A DNA stretch of 34,216 nucleotides. It comes from Frankia sp. R82 (GTDB taxonomy: Bacteria > Actinomycetota > Actinomycetes > Frankiales > Frankiaceae). Shown piece after piece: positions 1 to 8,641 of this stretch (positions within the stretch are counted from its first letter, which is position 1; each line of letters starts with the position of its first letter). The notes under the pieces were generated by a model. It was not told the origin of the DNA. It did not search any database and worked only from the letters and a program-made list of their open reading frames with translations. The position numbers and the translations under genes are program-made. The stretch lies in contig NZ_JAMQQG010000046.1 in assembly GCF_023716925.1 (NCBI RefSeq), positions 1-34,216 on the forward strand, read 5' to 3'.

Positions 1-2
1 CC

Positions 3-926
3 GACCCGGCCGACGGGCTCGCGGCCGTGCTGCGATCCGACGCCACCCGGACCACCCTCGCCGCGGCGACGAACACTGGCGGCGGCCTCGCGGACCACCT
101 CGACCCGGTCACGGACTGGCTCGGACGGCTCCTGCTGCTGTACCCCGTGCCGTTCACCCCGCTGGTGCCCGACGAGCGGATGCTGCCACGGGAGTCGCTG
201 CGGTTCTTCCACCTCGACCCCAGCTGGCTGGACGCCCTGGTCTCCGGTGCGCTCAGCATCGGCGCGCAGTCCAGTCGGGACACCGCGCAGGACCAGATCG
301 TCGCCGCCACCATTCGGGCCGCGGCGGCGGCGAAGGCGGCCGGCTACCGCGCGACGCAGCGCGCCACCGCACCACCGGACACCACGTCCGGCGACCCGTC
401 AGGGGGCGATGCTGTCCTCGGACCGGTCAGCGGTCTGCTGCTGCGTTCGGCGCTCGTCTCCGGCTGGCCGAACCTCGCCGTCCGGGCCAGCGACCCGGCG
501 GGTGCACCGCTGCCCCTGCTGCGGATGGACCGTCTCTCCCCCACCGTGCTGCTGTGCCTGTTCGACGGCCTGCCCGCGGTCGTCGAACTCGCCGAGCCCC
601 AGGAGGGCTTCCGGTTCGGCGTGCAGGACCACGGCCTGATCCCGCTGCGCAACCTGCTGGCCCCACCGCACCCGTCCGGGGGCCGCCCGCTCGGCGAACA
701 GTTCGGCCCCGACGTCACCTTCCCCGTCCTGGACCATCTGCGGGCCGGTGCCGGTGCCAGCGGCCGGATCCTCGACCTCGGTTCGCTCGTCCCCGCGCTG
801 ACGACGGCGCTGGGCTCCGCGCACGGCACCGCCGTCGGCCCCCTCGGCCCCGCCGACCTGGCTCTGCAGATGGTCAGGGTCCCCGAGGCCATCCGCTTCA
901 CCGGCCCGAACGGAGACCCAGGTTGA
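3..926 (+). CDS. Uncharacterised protein, 5' end cut by the window; first gene of a three-gene cassette
   Basis: The frame is open from base 3, so the true start lies upstream of the window and at least 307 residues are present. I do not recognise a named domain. A distinctive conserved-looking stretch near the N-terminal third reads PFTPLVPDERMLP followed by SLRFFHLDPSWLDAL and SGALSIG. I have a recollection of similar wording in uncharacterised proteins of diverse bacteria, but no function. There is no signal peptide or membrane segment in the visible part. The TGA stop (924-926) overlaps the TTG start of the next gene (923), so the two are probably translationally coupled and work together. 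The antisense frames over this stretch are Arg/Gly-rich shadows. Confidence 0.8.
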   Translation, partial: DPADGLAAVLRSDATRTTLAAATNTGGGLADHLDPVTDWLGRLLLLYPVPFTPLVPDERMLPRESLRFFHLDPSWLDALVSGALSIGAQSSRDTAQDQIVAATIRAAAAAKAAGYRATQRATAPPDTTSGDPSGGDAVLGPVSGLLLRSALVSGWPNLAVRASDPAGAPLPLLRMDRLSPTVLLCLFDGLPAVVELAEPQEGFRFGVQDHGLIPLRNLLAPPHPSGGRPLGEQFGPDVTFPVLDHLRAGAGASGRILDLGSLVPALTTALGSAHGTAVGPLGPADLALQMVRVPEAIRFTGPNGDPG

Positions 927-3900
927 CCACCCGCCCCGCCCTCGTCGTCCCCGTGGACCTCGACGTCCTCGTGGTCAACCGGGCCCTGCAGGGCCGCGAC
1001 GCCTTCCGGAGCTGGCAGCACACCTACCTGGCGCTGGACGACTACCTGAGCCCGGAACCGGACGGGGGCGACCGCCAGAGCAACGATCCGGTGCACAGCC
1101 ACACCGGCGTCCACCTGCACTGGACCCTGCCCCGGGGGCTGCGCCACGGCGTCCAGGATCCGGTGACAGGTGAGATCCGCTACCCGCTGGTGCCCAACCG
1201 CTGGCTGGTGATCCGCGTCAGCGGTACCGGCACCCGCCTCGCCCGGGCGTGGGTGATCGAAAGCGACTGCCCGTGCAGCCCGCACGCGCAGGACGACGGA
1301 CACGACCTCGTGCGCTCCAGCCCCTACCTGGTCGACGCCGCCACCCTGCGCGCCTGGCAGGCCAGCTCCGACCCCTACCGCAACACCATGGACCCCGACG
1401 TCCGGCAGGTCCAGATCGGGCTCGCCTTCGCCCACACCGACACCCCGTGGACGGAACGCGCCGGCCGGGACCCGCTGTTCGTCACCGCCCTAGCCAGCGG
1501 CGACCCCTACTTCACCACCTACACCCCGCACAACACCAACGTCTTCTCCTTCCTCGACGACCTCGCCGACCTCACGTCCGCCACCACCCTCGGCTACCGG
1601 GTCATCGGCTGGTACTCCGATCCGGACGCCGACGTGCTCGCCACCCGCCCGCCCGCCGTCTCCTACCCGGACCACCTCGCGCACCTGGACTGGCAGGATC
1701 CCCGCCTGACCGGCGAGGCCGAACACGATGCCACGGTCAGCCCGATCGCCCGCAGCCTGTACGCCGGGACGGCCCTGGCCGTCGGCTGGGATCCCGCCGC
1801 GAGCGCGGCGCCCGTCCCGGACCCGCTGGACACGATCGGCGACAACGGTGCGCTCAGCGTCGCCCTGGGCAACACCACCGAGGACGCCTTCACCGCCCTC
1901 GCCGGCCAGGCCCTGCACGCGACCGGCGCCACGCCGTCGGCCGCCGACGTGGCACTGCTGCGGGCGTTCCTGCACGACCTGCTCGCCGTCGCCGAGGAGA
2001 CCGGCGGCGACGAGCGGGTCCGCCGCCACGTCCGCGACGCCTCGTTCGCCGCGTCGGGCGGTGGCCACCGGTGGACGGTCACCCCGCCCCCTGTCGACAC
2101 CGCGTCCACCGACACCACGTCCACCGACACCGCACCCACCGACAGCCCGTCCACCGGCCGCCCGTCCACCGAGGCCGCGGTGCCGCCCGTCTTCGTCCCG
2201 CCGGCCTGGCTGGCCACGCTCAACGACGACCAGCGTCAGCTCGACGCGCACCTCGGCGAGCTGGCGGACCTGCAGTGGCAGCTCAACGCCCTGTGGCTGA
2301 AGAACGGGATCGCCGGGCAGGCGATGTTCCCGCCCGACGACGTCCCCGACCAGGACCAGCTGGTGCGGGAACTCGACGCCGACCGGGCGGGATCACTCGC
2401 CCACACCGTGCGCGTGCGCACCGCCGAGGTGCGGGAGCTGGCCGCGAAGGTCCCCCAGCCCGACCGCACCCAGGCCCACGCCAGCGCCCACGACGCGTTC
2501 CTCGCCGGAATCGGCGCCTTCGCCGCGGCGAAGGGACTCGGCGGGGGCGCCGAACTCAAGGCCGTCCCGCGTGCCCCGTTCGCGCAGAGCAACAACCCCG
2601 TGGTGAGCCTGTCGGGGGTCCTGCCCCCGGCGGACGCCACCGTTGCCGACCAGCCCGTTCCCGTCCGGCCTCTCACCGCCGACGGCGCCGCGCTGATCAG
2701 CGCGGTCACGGTCGCGGGCACGACGATCACCGCGGTACCCGGGCGCGGCCCGGTGCCCGCCATCACGGGTCTCGACGCCTTCCCACCCGAGGTACCCGGC
2801 CTGCTCGCGGAGTACTTCCTGCTCGATCCCGGCAACGCCGCCGCACTGGCCACCACCGGTGGCCTGTCGGCGGAGCAGGTCGGGGCCGTCCTGAGCGCCC
2901 ACCCACCCGCCGCCTACACCGGCACCCTCCCGCAGCTGGGCCTGGAACCCTGGGCCCAGCCCTGGGAGCCGCTGTTCATGGACTGGAAGATCTCCTACCG
3001 GCACATCCCGCACACCGTGGGCGCGCAGCGCTGCTGGACCTTCGACGGCACCGACTACCGCTTCACCCCGCAGGGCGCGGACGTTCCCGTCGATCGGGTC
3101 ACCGTCACGGGTGTCAGCGCGCTCGGCCCGCACCCCCGGTCCCTGTTCGCCGCCCGGCTGACGGAGTACGTCGCCCAGCACGGCACCGGCAACCAGCGCA
3201 ACCAGCTCGACGCCTGGCTCGCCGCGATCGGCGACTGGGGGCTGCTCGCCCAGGAGCTCACCGGCTTCAACGCGCGCCTGGCCGCCCGCGACCTGCGGGC
3301 CTTTCGCCGCCCCACGACCGACGACCCCGACTTTCCCACCGTCGCCGACCTCGCCGGCTATCCGGACGCCGCCACCGCGGACGGCCTGCCCACGCGCTAC
3401 CGCGGCCGGGTCAGCAGTGTCCCGTACCTGCCCGGCAGCGCCAGCGCCCCCTTCCACGAGACCCGCCAGGGGCAGATCTGCATCGAGGAGCTTTTCCTCT
3501 ACGACAAGTTCGGCCGGGTCCTGACCGTCGTCAGCGGCGACACCCAGAGCGGCGGCCTGCACGACTACCGCAACTTCCCGCTCACCGTCGACACCGCCCT
3601 CGTCGCCCGGACCTCGCTGACGCCCACCATCGCCTCCGTCGCCCAGCTACCCCCGCGTCCCCTGCAACCCGCCCGCCTCGACTTCGACCTCCTGGACGCC
3701 CAGACCGGCACGCGCGTCGTCGGCACCGCGGCCGACCCCAGCCCCCTCTGCGGCTGGATCCTGCCCAACCACCTCGACCACAGCCTGCTGCTCTACGACC
3801 CGGCAGGGCTCCTGCTCGGCACCTACCGGCTGCTCGCCGGGGCCGACGGTCGGCGCACCGGCCAGTGGGAACCCCCACCCGGCAGCGCCATCACCACCCT

Positions 3901-4858
3901 GGCCCAGCTCGCCGCCCACGCCCCCGAGATCGCGGCCCTCATCGGCTCGGCGAGACTCGCCACCGAAGCGAACGTCACCGCCTTCCTCGACGTCATCGAC
4001 TCCACCCTGTGGACCACCGACCCGCTCGGTCGGCGCGCCGACCAGAACCTGTCCCTGCTGCTCGGACGTCCGCTGGCCCTCGTCCCCGCGCAGCTGCGGC
4101 TGACCCTCGAGGGACCCCCCATCCGCGACACCGGCTGGTCCGCCACCCTCGACCCGCCACCGCCGGCCTTCACCGGCGACCGGTTCGAGATCCGCCTCGG
4201 TGACGTGGCCGCCCGCGACGACGGCCTGATCGGCTACTACGCCACCGGCCCGGACGGGTCCTACGACTACGACCGTTTCCACAGCGTCACCGCACCCGAC
4301 GAGCAGCAGGACTACACCGTCCAGATCGGGCCGCCCGACCCGGCCGAGGCCGCGGGTACCGAATCCGGGCCGGCCGGAGCTGGGCCGGCCGGAAACTACG
4401 TCCCACTGACGTTCGGCGACCCGGCGCCCACCCGGCTGCTGCTGCTCCTCGATCCGCGTGCCCCCGTCCACGCCACCAGCGGCATCGTGCCCACCGCCAC
4501 CGTCACCGTCGCGCCCCGGCACACCGACGAGGCCCTGCGTCGCCTGCAGGCGCTGTTCCACGTCGGCCCCGTCCTCACCACCGAACACGTTCCGGCCAGC
4601 CCGCCCGGCTCCGGCTCAGCGGCCGGTCCCGACGCCGACCACGGCTCCGAGGTCGATCACGGCTCCGAGGCCGGCACCCTCGCCTTCCCCCGGCCGGCCG
4701 AGAAGAACGGCTCGTGGTCCTGGCTGCGCCCCGCGCCGCGGGAGGCGCCCTGGGTGTCGTACAGGCTGGTCCCGGCACCGCTGGAGGCGCAGTTCCCGGA
4801 CAGCCCCGTTCTGCTCGAAGACGGTCTGCTCCGTTTCCTCGCCGACCCGGAGCAGTAG
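923..4858 (+). CDS. Giant uncharacterised protein (1311 aa), second gene of the cassette
   Basis: The start is TTG at 923, inside the stop codon of the preceding gene (TTGA overlap); the frame is open further upstream but that part is a shadow of gene 1. The N-terminal part contains HSHTGVHLHWTLP and YPLVPNRWLV, well-ordered motifs that suggest a folded domain. Around residues 390-415 there is a Thr/Ser/Pro/Asp-rich linker built from ACC-rich DNA repeats. A probable coiled coil follows (about 433-463, DQRQLDAHLGELADLQWQL). The middle has a Trp-rich patch (PWAQPWEPLFMDWKISYRH), and near the C-terminus come DDGLIGYYATG and WSWLRPAP. No signal peptide, membrane helix, nuclease or ATPase motif is visible. 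Size, tight coupling to gene 1 and the fibre-like gene downstream suggest a structural or surface assembly, but that is inference. Confidence 0.85.
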   Translation: MTTRPALVVPVDLDVLVVNRALQGRDAFRSWQHTYLALDDYLSPEPDGGDRQSNDPVHSHTGVHLHWTLPRGLRHGVQDPVTGEIRYPLVPNRWLVIRVSGTGTRLARAWVIESDCPCSPHAQDDGHDLVRSSPYLVDAATLRAWQASSDPYRNTMDPDVRQVQIGLAFAHTDTPWTERAGRDPLFVTALASGDPYFTTYTPHNTNVFSFLDDLADLTSATTLGYRVIGWYSDPDADVLATRPPAVSYPDHLAHLDWQDPRLTGEAEHDATVSPIARSLYAGTALAVGWDPAASAAPVPDPLDTIGDNGALSVALGNTTEDAFTALAGQALHATGATPSAADVALLRAFLHDLLAVAEETGGDERVRRHVRDASFAASGGGHRWTVTPPPVDTASTDTTSTDTAPTDSPSTGRPSTEAAVPPVFVPPAWLATLNDDQRQLDAHLGELADLQWQLNALWLKNGIAGQAMFPPDDVPDQDQLVRELDADRAGSLAHTVRVRTAEVRELAAKVPQPDRTQAHASAHDAFLAGIGAFAAAKGLGGGAELKAVPRAPFAQSNNPVVSLSGVLPPADATVADQPVPVRPLTADGAALISAVTVAGTTITAVPGRGPVPAITGLDAFPPEVPGLLAEYFLLDPGNAAALATTGGLSAEQVGAVLSAHPPAAYTGTLPQLGLEPWAQPWEPLFMDWKISYRHIPHTVGAQRCWTFDGTDYRFTPQGADVPVDRVTVTGVSALGPHPRSLFAARLTEYVAQHGTGNQRNQLDAWLAAIGDWGLLAQELTGFNARLAARDLRAFRRPTTDDPDFPTVADLAGYPDAATADGLPTRYRGRVSSVPYLPGSASAPFHETRQGQICIEELFLYDKFGRVLTVVSGDTQSGGLHDYRNFPLTVDTALVARTSLTPTIASVAQLPPRPLQPARLDFDLLDAQTGTRVVGTAADPSPLCGWILPNHLDHSLLLYDPAGLLLGTYRLLAGADGRRTGQWEPPPGSAITTLAQLAAHAPEIAALIGSARLATEANVTAFLDVIDSTLWTTDPLGRRADQNLSLLLGRPLALVPAQLRLTLEGPPIRDTGWSATLDPPPPAFTGDRFEIRLGDVAARDDGLIGYYATGPDGSYDYDRFHSVTAPDEQQDYTVQIGPPDPAEAAGTESGPAGAGPAGNYVPLTFGDPAPTRLLLLLDPRAPVHATSGIVPTATVTVAPRHTDEALRRLQALFHVGPVLTTEHVPASPPGSGSAAGPDADHGSEVDHGSEAGTLAFPRPAEKNGSWSWLRPAPREAPWVSYRLVPAPLEAQFPDSPVLLEDGLLRFLADPEQ

Positions 4859-4936
4859 CGGACTTCTTTCCCCGAAGAACGCCAGCACACTCCACGCCGC
4901 CACACATCACACCGCCGCACACCAGGAGACTTCGCC

Positions 4937-6394
4937 GTGCCCGAAAACCCGCTGTTCGACTACAGCCCCGCCACTCATCCCTCGCCACTCGAGGCCGGCG
5001 GCGACCCCGAGAAGGGCACCGAGGCCCGCATCAACATCTCCGTCATCCACGGCAACCAGACCATCTACGCCGACCGGATCGCGGTCTCCGTACCGGTCAA
5101 CACGCAGAGCGGTACCGCCTACTTCACCGAGAATCCGCGCGTCGCGGTGAACGACGGCAACTGGCAGCCGGTGGCACTGGCAGCGGACGCCGACCAGGAA
5201 CTCATCCTGGCCGGCACCGATCACCAGGTGCTCACCTTCCACAACGCCAACCCCAAGAATCCGGTCACCTACCCCCTGACCTTCAGTATCAGCGGCCTGA
5301 TAGCCACCGCCACCGGAGACCCGCTCCTCATCCAGATCGCCGAATCCTCCAGCCTGAAACCACAGGGATTCACCCGCAAGAATCCACGAACCCTGACCCT
5401 GCCCGTCATCGAACCCATCTTCTACCTGCGCAACTTCCTGTCCCGCAGCTCGTACCGGCCGACCATCCCCCAGACGAGGATCGACGCCGGCGATCCCCTG
5501 CAGCTGTCCTGGGAGAGCAACGGCACCTACTTCTGGCTGTACGACGGCAGCGGGAACGAGTCCCCCGTGTACGAGGGCACCGGCACCTCGTGGTCCGTTC
5601 CCTCCGGCACGATCCACAACGACACCACCTTCGTCCTGAAGGCGTCCGCGGCGTCCGACGGCACGCCGGAAGCCGTGGCGGCGGAAGCGGCGGCGACGGC
5701 GAACGGCTTCGCATCGGTCGAGCAGTACGCCAGCCTCACCGTCACCGTCAACAACCCCACCCTGACCGGACTCACCGTCTCCGGCCAGGTCACCGTCTCC
5801 GGCCAGATCACCGCCGAATCCACACTCGACCTGTACGGCTCGCTGTACGCCCGCGACGACGTGACGGTCCGGGGGGAGCTGACGGCCGAGGGCACTGTTT
5901 CCGCCCAGTCCCGGGTCACCGTGGACGGGCTGCTCAACGCCAACGACGACCTGACGGTCGGGTCCAAGCTGACCACCGTGGGCATCAACGGTGCACGGCT
6001 GGGAGAGGACATCGAGGTCGGCGAGAAGATAAGCACCTACGGCCACAACGGGCTGAAGGTGCTGCACGACCTCTCGGTCGACGGTGACGTCTCCGGATCC
6101 GGCAGCGTCGAGTTCGTCGCGAGCGACAAGATCGTGCGAATCCGTGAACTGCGCGGGCCCTACGGCGACGCACTGACCATCAACAGCGTCGTCAGGATCC
6201 TCGAGAACTGTGGCCTGTCCGTCGCCGGCCACGAGGTGATCCGCCACGGCGACTCCGTCGGCCTGTGGAACGACGACAAGAGCGGCTGGCTCTACGCACC
6301 CGTCTACAACTACGACTCCGACCGCAAGTACGCGTTCATCTGGAACCCGGGCGACCGCGTCGGCGGCTCCAGCTGGTGGGTCTCCCGCGACTAG
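4937..6394 (+). CDS. Protein with fibre-like repetitive C-terminal half (485 aa), third gene of the cassette
   Basis: The GTG start at 4937 has an AGGAG ribosome-binding site at 4923-4927 and sits 78 bases after the giant gene, so the three genes are likely one operon. Residues 1-170 form a beta-rich globular region (ISVIHGNQTIYADRIAVSVPVN). A second part of roughly 175-280 (LQLSWESNGTYFWLYDG) looks like an Ig or fibronectin-type fold. Residues about 280-385 are short repeats of the kind LTVSGQVTVSGQI, DVTVRGELTAEGTVS, RVTVDGLLNANDDLTV, which resemble the stacked beta-strands of trimeric phage tail fibres or beta-solenoids. The C-terminal 80 residues (SGWLYAPVYNYDSDRKYAFIW) form an aromatic-rich domain that could be a binding tip. 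No secretion signal is seen. A fibre or receptor-binding role is inferred from architecture only. Confidence 0.85.
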   Translation: MPENPLFDYSPATHPSPLEAGGDPEKGTEARINISVIHGNQTIYADRIAVSVPVNTQSGTAYFTENPRVAVNDGNWQPVALAADADQELILAGTDHQVLTFHNANPKNPVTYPLTFSISGLIATATGDPLLIQIAESSSLKPQGFTRKNPRTLTLPVIEPIFYLRNFLSRSSYRPTIPQTRIDAGDPLQLSWESNGTYFWLYDGSGNESPVYEGTGTSWSVPSGTIHNDTTFVLKASAASDGTPEAVAAEAAATANGFASVEQYASLTVTVNNPTLTGLTVSGQVTVSGQITAESTLDLYGSLYARDDVTVRGELTAEGTVSAQSRVTVDGLLNANDDLTVGSKLTTVGINGARLGEDIEVGEKISTYGHNGLKVLHDLSVDGDVSGSGSVEFVASDKIVRIRELRGPYGDALTINSVVRILENCGLSVAGHEVIRHGDSVGLWNDDKSGWLYAPVYNYDSDRKYAFIWNPGDRVGGSSWWVSRD

Positions 6395-6398
6395 GAGC

Positions 6399-6645
6399 TC
6401 AATTCACGCCGCAGAACCGGTGCGGCGCCGAGCCGCTCGCCTTGAGATCCAGGGTGCCCTGCGCCGTGCCCGGATTCCGCCGCCACCCTGGCGCTGCCCG
6501 TTGGGTCAGTGGTGCTCGACCTCGACGCGTCGGAGAACGTCGTCGATGGCGTTGTCCAGCGTCGCGCCGCTGTCCTTTAAATCGGTGGCGGGCCGCCCGA
6601 ACCCTCTGCTAGCGTCGGTCGCGTCCGAAGCGAAGACCGCGGGTT
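6399..6645 (-). pseudogene. Short coding debris on the minus strand between the cassette and the Y RNA
   Basis: Two stretches on the minus strand translate into protein-like sequence but lack starts. One ends at 6399 and reads NPGTAQGTLDLKASG then APHRFCGVN before a stop. The other ends at 6506 and reads FGRPATDLKDSGATLDNAIDD then VLRRVEVEHH before a stop; it is preceded by an in-frame TAA near 6645. They look like C-terminal ends of lost genes. The parent families are not recognisable, and chance in GC-rich DNA cannot be excluded. Confidence 0.3.
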
Positions 6646-6699
6646 ACTTCCTCCTGCAAAGAGAAACCTGCGGCCGTCCGGGTACTCGGATACGAAAAC

Positions 6700-6850
6700 C
6701 TGACAGCGGCGCCGAAGCGCAGAGGCGGCATACTTCACTGGAATCAGCGGTCGCGGGTTCGACTCCCGCCCAGGCGGTGCGAGCCGCCTGGTAGCTCAGT
6801 CCGGCAGAGCACTGATATAAGAGCTTCCTCGATCTGGTACTCGGCGTCAC
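6700..6850 (+). ncRNA. yrlA: YrlA-type bacterial Y RNA with a circularly permuted tRNA-like domain
   Basis: The core (6743-6816) folds as a tRNA read in permuted order. ATCAG (6743-6747) pairs with CTGAT (6812-6816) as the anticodon-stem equivalent. The T-stem is GCGGG/CCCGC (6753-6757, 6765-6769) around the loop TTCGACT. An eight-pair acceptor hairpin joins CCAGGCGG (6770-6777) to CCGCCTGG (6784-6791) through a six-base loop. Then come TA, the D-stem GCTC/GAGC (6794-6797, 6807-6810) and the D-loop AGTCCGGCA. Outside it, GGCGCCGA (6708-6715) pairs with TCGGCGTC (6841-6848), one G-T pair included, which fits the terminal Y stem that Ro binds. Known biology: YrlA RNAs carry this permuted tRNA mimic and are encoded beside rsr, as is the case here (36 bases before the rsr start). 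The RNA ends are estimates; promoter and terminator were not identified. Confidence 0.85.
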
Positions 6851-6885
6851 TCAGGTTCGTGTCCCCGGTCAACCGGGAGGATGGG

Positions 6886-8478
6886 ATGGGCAAGCTCGCC
6901 AGGGCCGCCGCAACACAGGCCGAACAGGGCCCGATCCGCACCGCCACGGCCACACTGACCGCCGAAGGCGGCGCCGGCTGGTCCCGTGACGTCAGAAGCG
7001 AGCTTTTTCTCTTGGCGGTCACCACCATGGTGGGCGAGAACGCCTTCTACGAGCAGGCCGACGACCGCGACAACCGGTTCGTCGCCCTCATCCACGCCGC
7101 CGTCCACGAAGACGCCGCCTGGGTCGCCCGGTTCATCCCGTGGCTTCGCAGCGGCGCGAACATGCGCACCGCGTCGATCATCGCTGCCGCCGAGTACGCC
7201 CGGGCCGTCCGGACGCTTCCCGAAGGCCGGCGGGCCGGCGTACCGGGCGTCCGCGGTGTCATCGGCGGCGCGTTGCAGCGTCCGGACGAACCGGGTGAGT
7301 TCTGCGCCTACTGGACCGGACCCAGGTCGAACTCGACCCTGCCCGGTGGTGTGCAGCGCGGGGTCGCCGACGCGGTGACCCGCCTGTTCACCGAGAAGGC
7401 CGCGTTGAAGTACGACGGGCTGTCGCAGCGTTGGCGGCTCGCGGATGTCATCGAGCTGGTGCATCCGAAGCCGTCCGCCCCCTGGCAGGCAGATCTTTTC
7501 CGGTACCTTCTCGACCGGCGCCACCACGGCGACGGCGCACCGTCGCCGCTGCTCCCGGTGCTGCGCGCCCGCGCCCGGCTGGACGCCATCCCCACGGCGC
7601 AGCGGGCCGCCGAGCTGCACTCGTGGGGCGCCGCCGCGCCCGGTTTCCTCGCCGAGGCCGGGATGACGTGGGAGGCGCTGTCGGGCTGGCTTGACGGCCC
7701 GATGGACACCGCCGCCTGGACGGCGATGATTCCGTCGATGGGGCTGCTGGCGCTGACACGCAACCTGCGCAACATCGACGAGGCCGGCGTGCCGGACGCC
7801 GTCGCGCTGCAGGCGGCGGCGCGGTTCACTGATGCGGAGCAGGTGCGTCGCTCCCGGATGTTCCCGCTGCGTTTCCTGTCCGCGTTCCGGGCGGCGCCGT
7901 CGTTGCGCTGGGCCTGGCCGTTGGAACAGGCGGTGCAGCACAGCCTGGCCAACGTGCCGTCGCTGCCGGGCCGAACCCTGGTGCTCGTCGACCAGTCCGG
8001 GTCGATGTACGCCCCGCTGTCGCGGCGGGGAACCGTCACCCGGGCCGAGGCCGCCGCCCTGTTCGGCTTCGCGATCGGCCTTGCGGCCGAGAATGCCGAT
8101 GTCCACGTCTACGGCTCGACCGGTGGTTGGGGGGAGCAGTCCGCGCACCACCGGCGGATCGACCTTCCCCGCGGCGCATCCGTGCTGCCGTTGGTCGCCG
8201 AGCACGGTCGGGCGAACCTGGGTGGCACCCTGACCTGGACCACGTTCGAGGAGACCTACGCAGGCCATGACCGGGTAGTGATCGTGACCGACGAGCAGTC
8301 GCAGGACTCCCCCACCAGGCTGCCGCAGGTACCGGTCGTCACCTTCAACCTGGCCGGCTATCCGGCTGCCCACATGCCGTCGGCGGCGAACCGGGTGACG
8401 GTCGGCGGACTGTCGGACGCGGGATTTCAGCTGTTGGCCCAGCTCGACGCCCGCTCCCGCGGCGACTGGCCGTTCTGA
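6886..8478 (+). CDS. rsr: Rsr, TROVE-domain Ro60 orthologue (530 aa)
   Basis: This encodes a bacterial Ro60 protein, a ring-shaped RNA-binding protein that holds Y RNA on its outer surface and misfolded or single-stranded RNA in its cavity; in other bacteria it works in RNA quality control and decay with exonucleases such as PNPase. The N-terminal two-thirds is the alpha-helical TROVE region (NRFVALIHAAVHEDAAWVAR, then GANMRTASIIAAAEYARA). The C-terminal third is a von Willebrand A-like fold with a MIDAS motif, DQSGS at residues 369-373, and a later VTDEQS. ATG at 6886 is chosen because GGGAGG (6875-6880) sits five bases upstream; an in-frame GTG at 6859 has no such site. The Y RNA gene lies just upstream on the same strand and may share its transcript. 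Confidence 0.93.
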   Translation: MGKLARAAATQAEQGPIRTATATLTAEGGAGWSRDVRSELFLLAVTTMVGENAFYEQADDRDNRFVALIHAAVHEDAAWVARFIPWLRSGANMRTASIIAAAEYARAVRTLPEGRRAGVPGVRGVIGGALQRPDEPGEFCAYWTGPRSNSTLPGGVQRGVADAVTRLFTEKAALKYDGLSQRWRLADVIELVHPKPSAPWQADLFRYLLDRRHHGDGAPSPLLPVLRARARLDAIPTAQRAAELHSWGAAAPGFLAEAGMTWEALSGWLDGPMDTAAWTAMIPSMGLLALTRNLRNIDEAGVPDAVALQAAARFTDAEQVRRSRMFPLRFLSAFRAAPSLRWAWPLEQAVQHSLANVPSLPGRTLVLVDQSGSMYAPLSRRGTVTRAEAAALFGFAIGLAAENADVHVYGSTGGWGEQSAHHRRIDLPRGASVLPLVAEHGRANLGGTLTWTTFEETYAGHDRVVIVTDEQSQDSPTRLPQVPVVTFNLAGYPAAHMPSAANRVTVGGLSDAGFQLLAQLDARSRGDWPF

Positions 8479-8490
8479 ACCGCACCCCGA

Positions 8491-8536
8491 AACGGCGCCG
8501 GACGTCAGCAGGGAACGGCGTCGGACGTCAGCAGGG
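8491..8536 (+). repeat. Two tandem 23-bp repeats after rsr
   Basis: Two copies (8491-8513 and 8514-8536) of a unit beginning AACGGCG and ending GACGTCAGCAGGG, differing at one position (C/T). They occupy the gap between rsr and the kinase gene. No function can be assigned. Confidence 0.8.
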
Positions 8537-8641
8537 AACGCCAGGCGGCAAGCCGCGATCGGCTATCCGACAGGTTGGCAACGCATGCACGCGGGCCGGC
8601 GTCTTGTTGATGACGGCGTCGGCGGAGGGGAACGGGTTGCC

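Noticed and set aside
344-1435. 363-codon minus-strand frame at the left end
   Set aside because: Antisense shadow of cassette genes 1 and 2; low-complexity Gly/Ala/Val sequence.
1249-4203. 984-codon open frame on the plus strand inside the giant gene
   Set aside because: Arg/Pro/His-rich translation from an alternative frame of GC-rich coding DNA; no domains.
6743-6816. Canonical tRNA gene
   Set aside because: T-arm precedes the D-arm and the acceptor strands form a closed hairpin, so no normal tRNA with 5' and 3' ends can form; explained as the Y RNA module.
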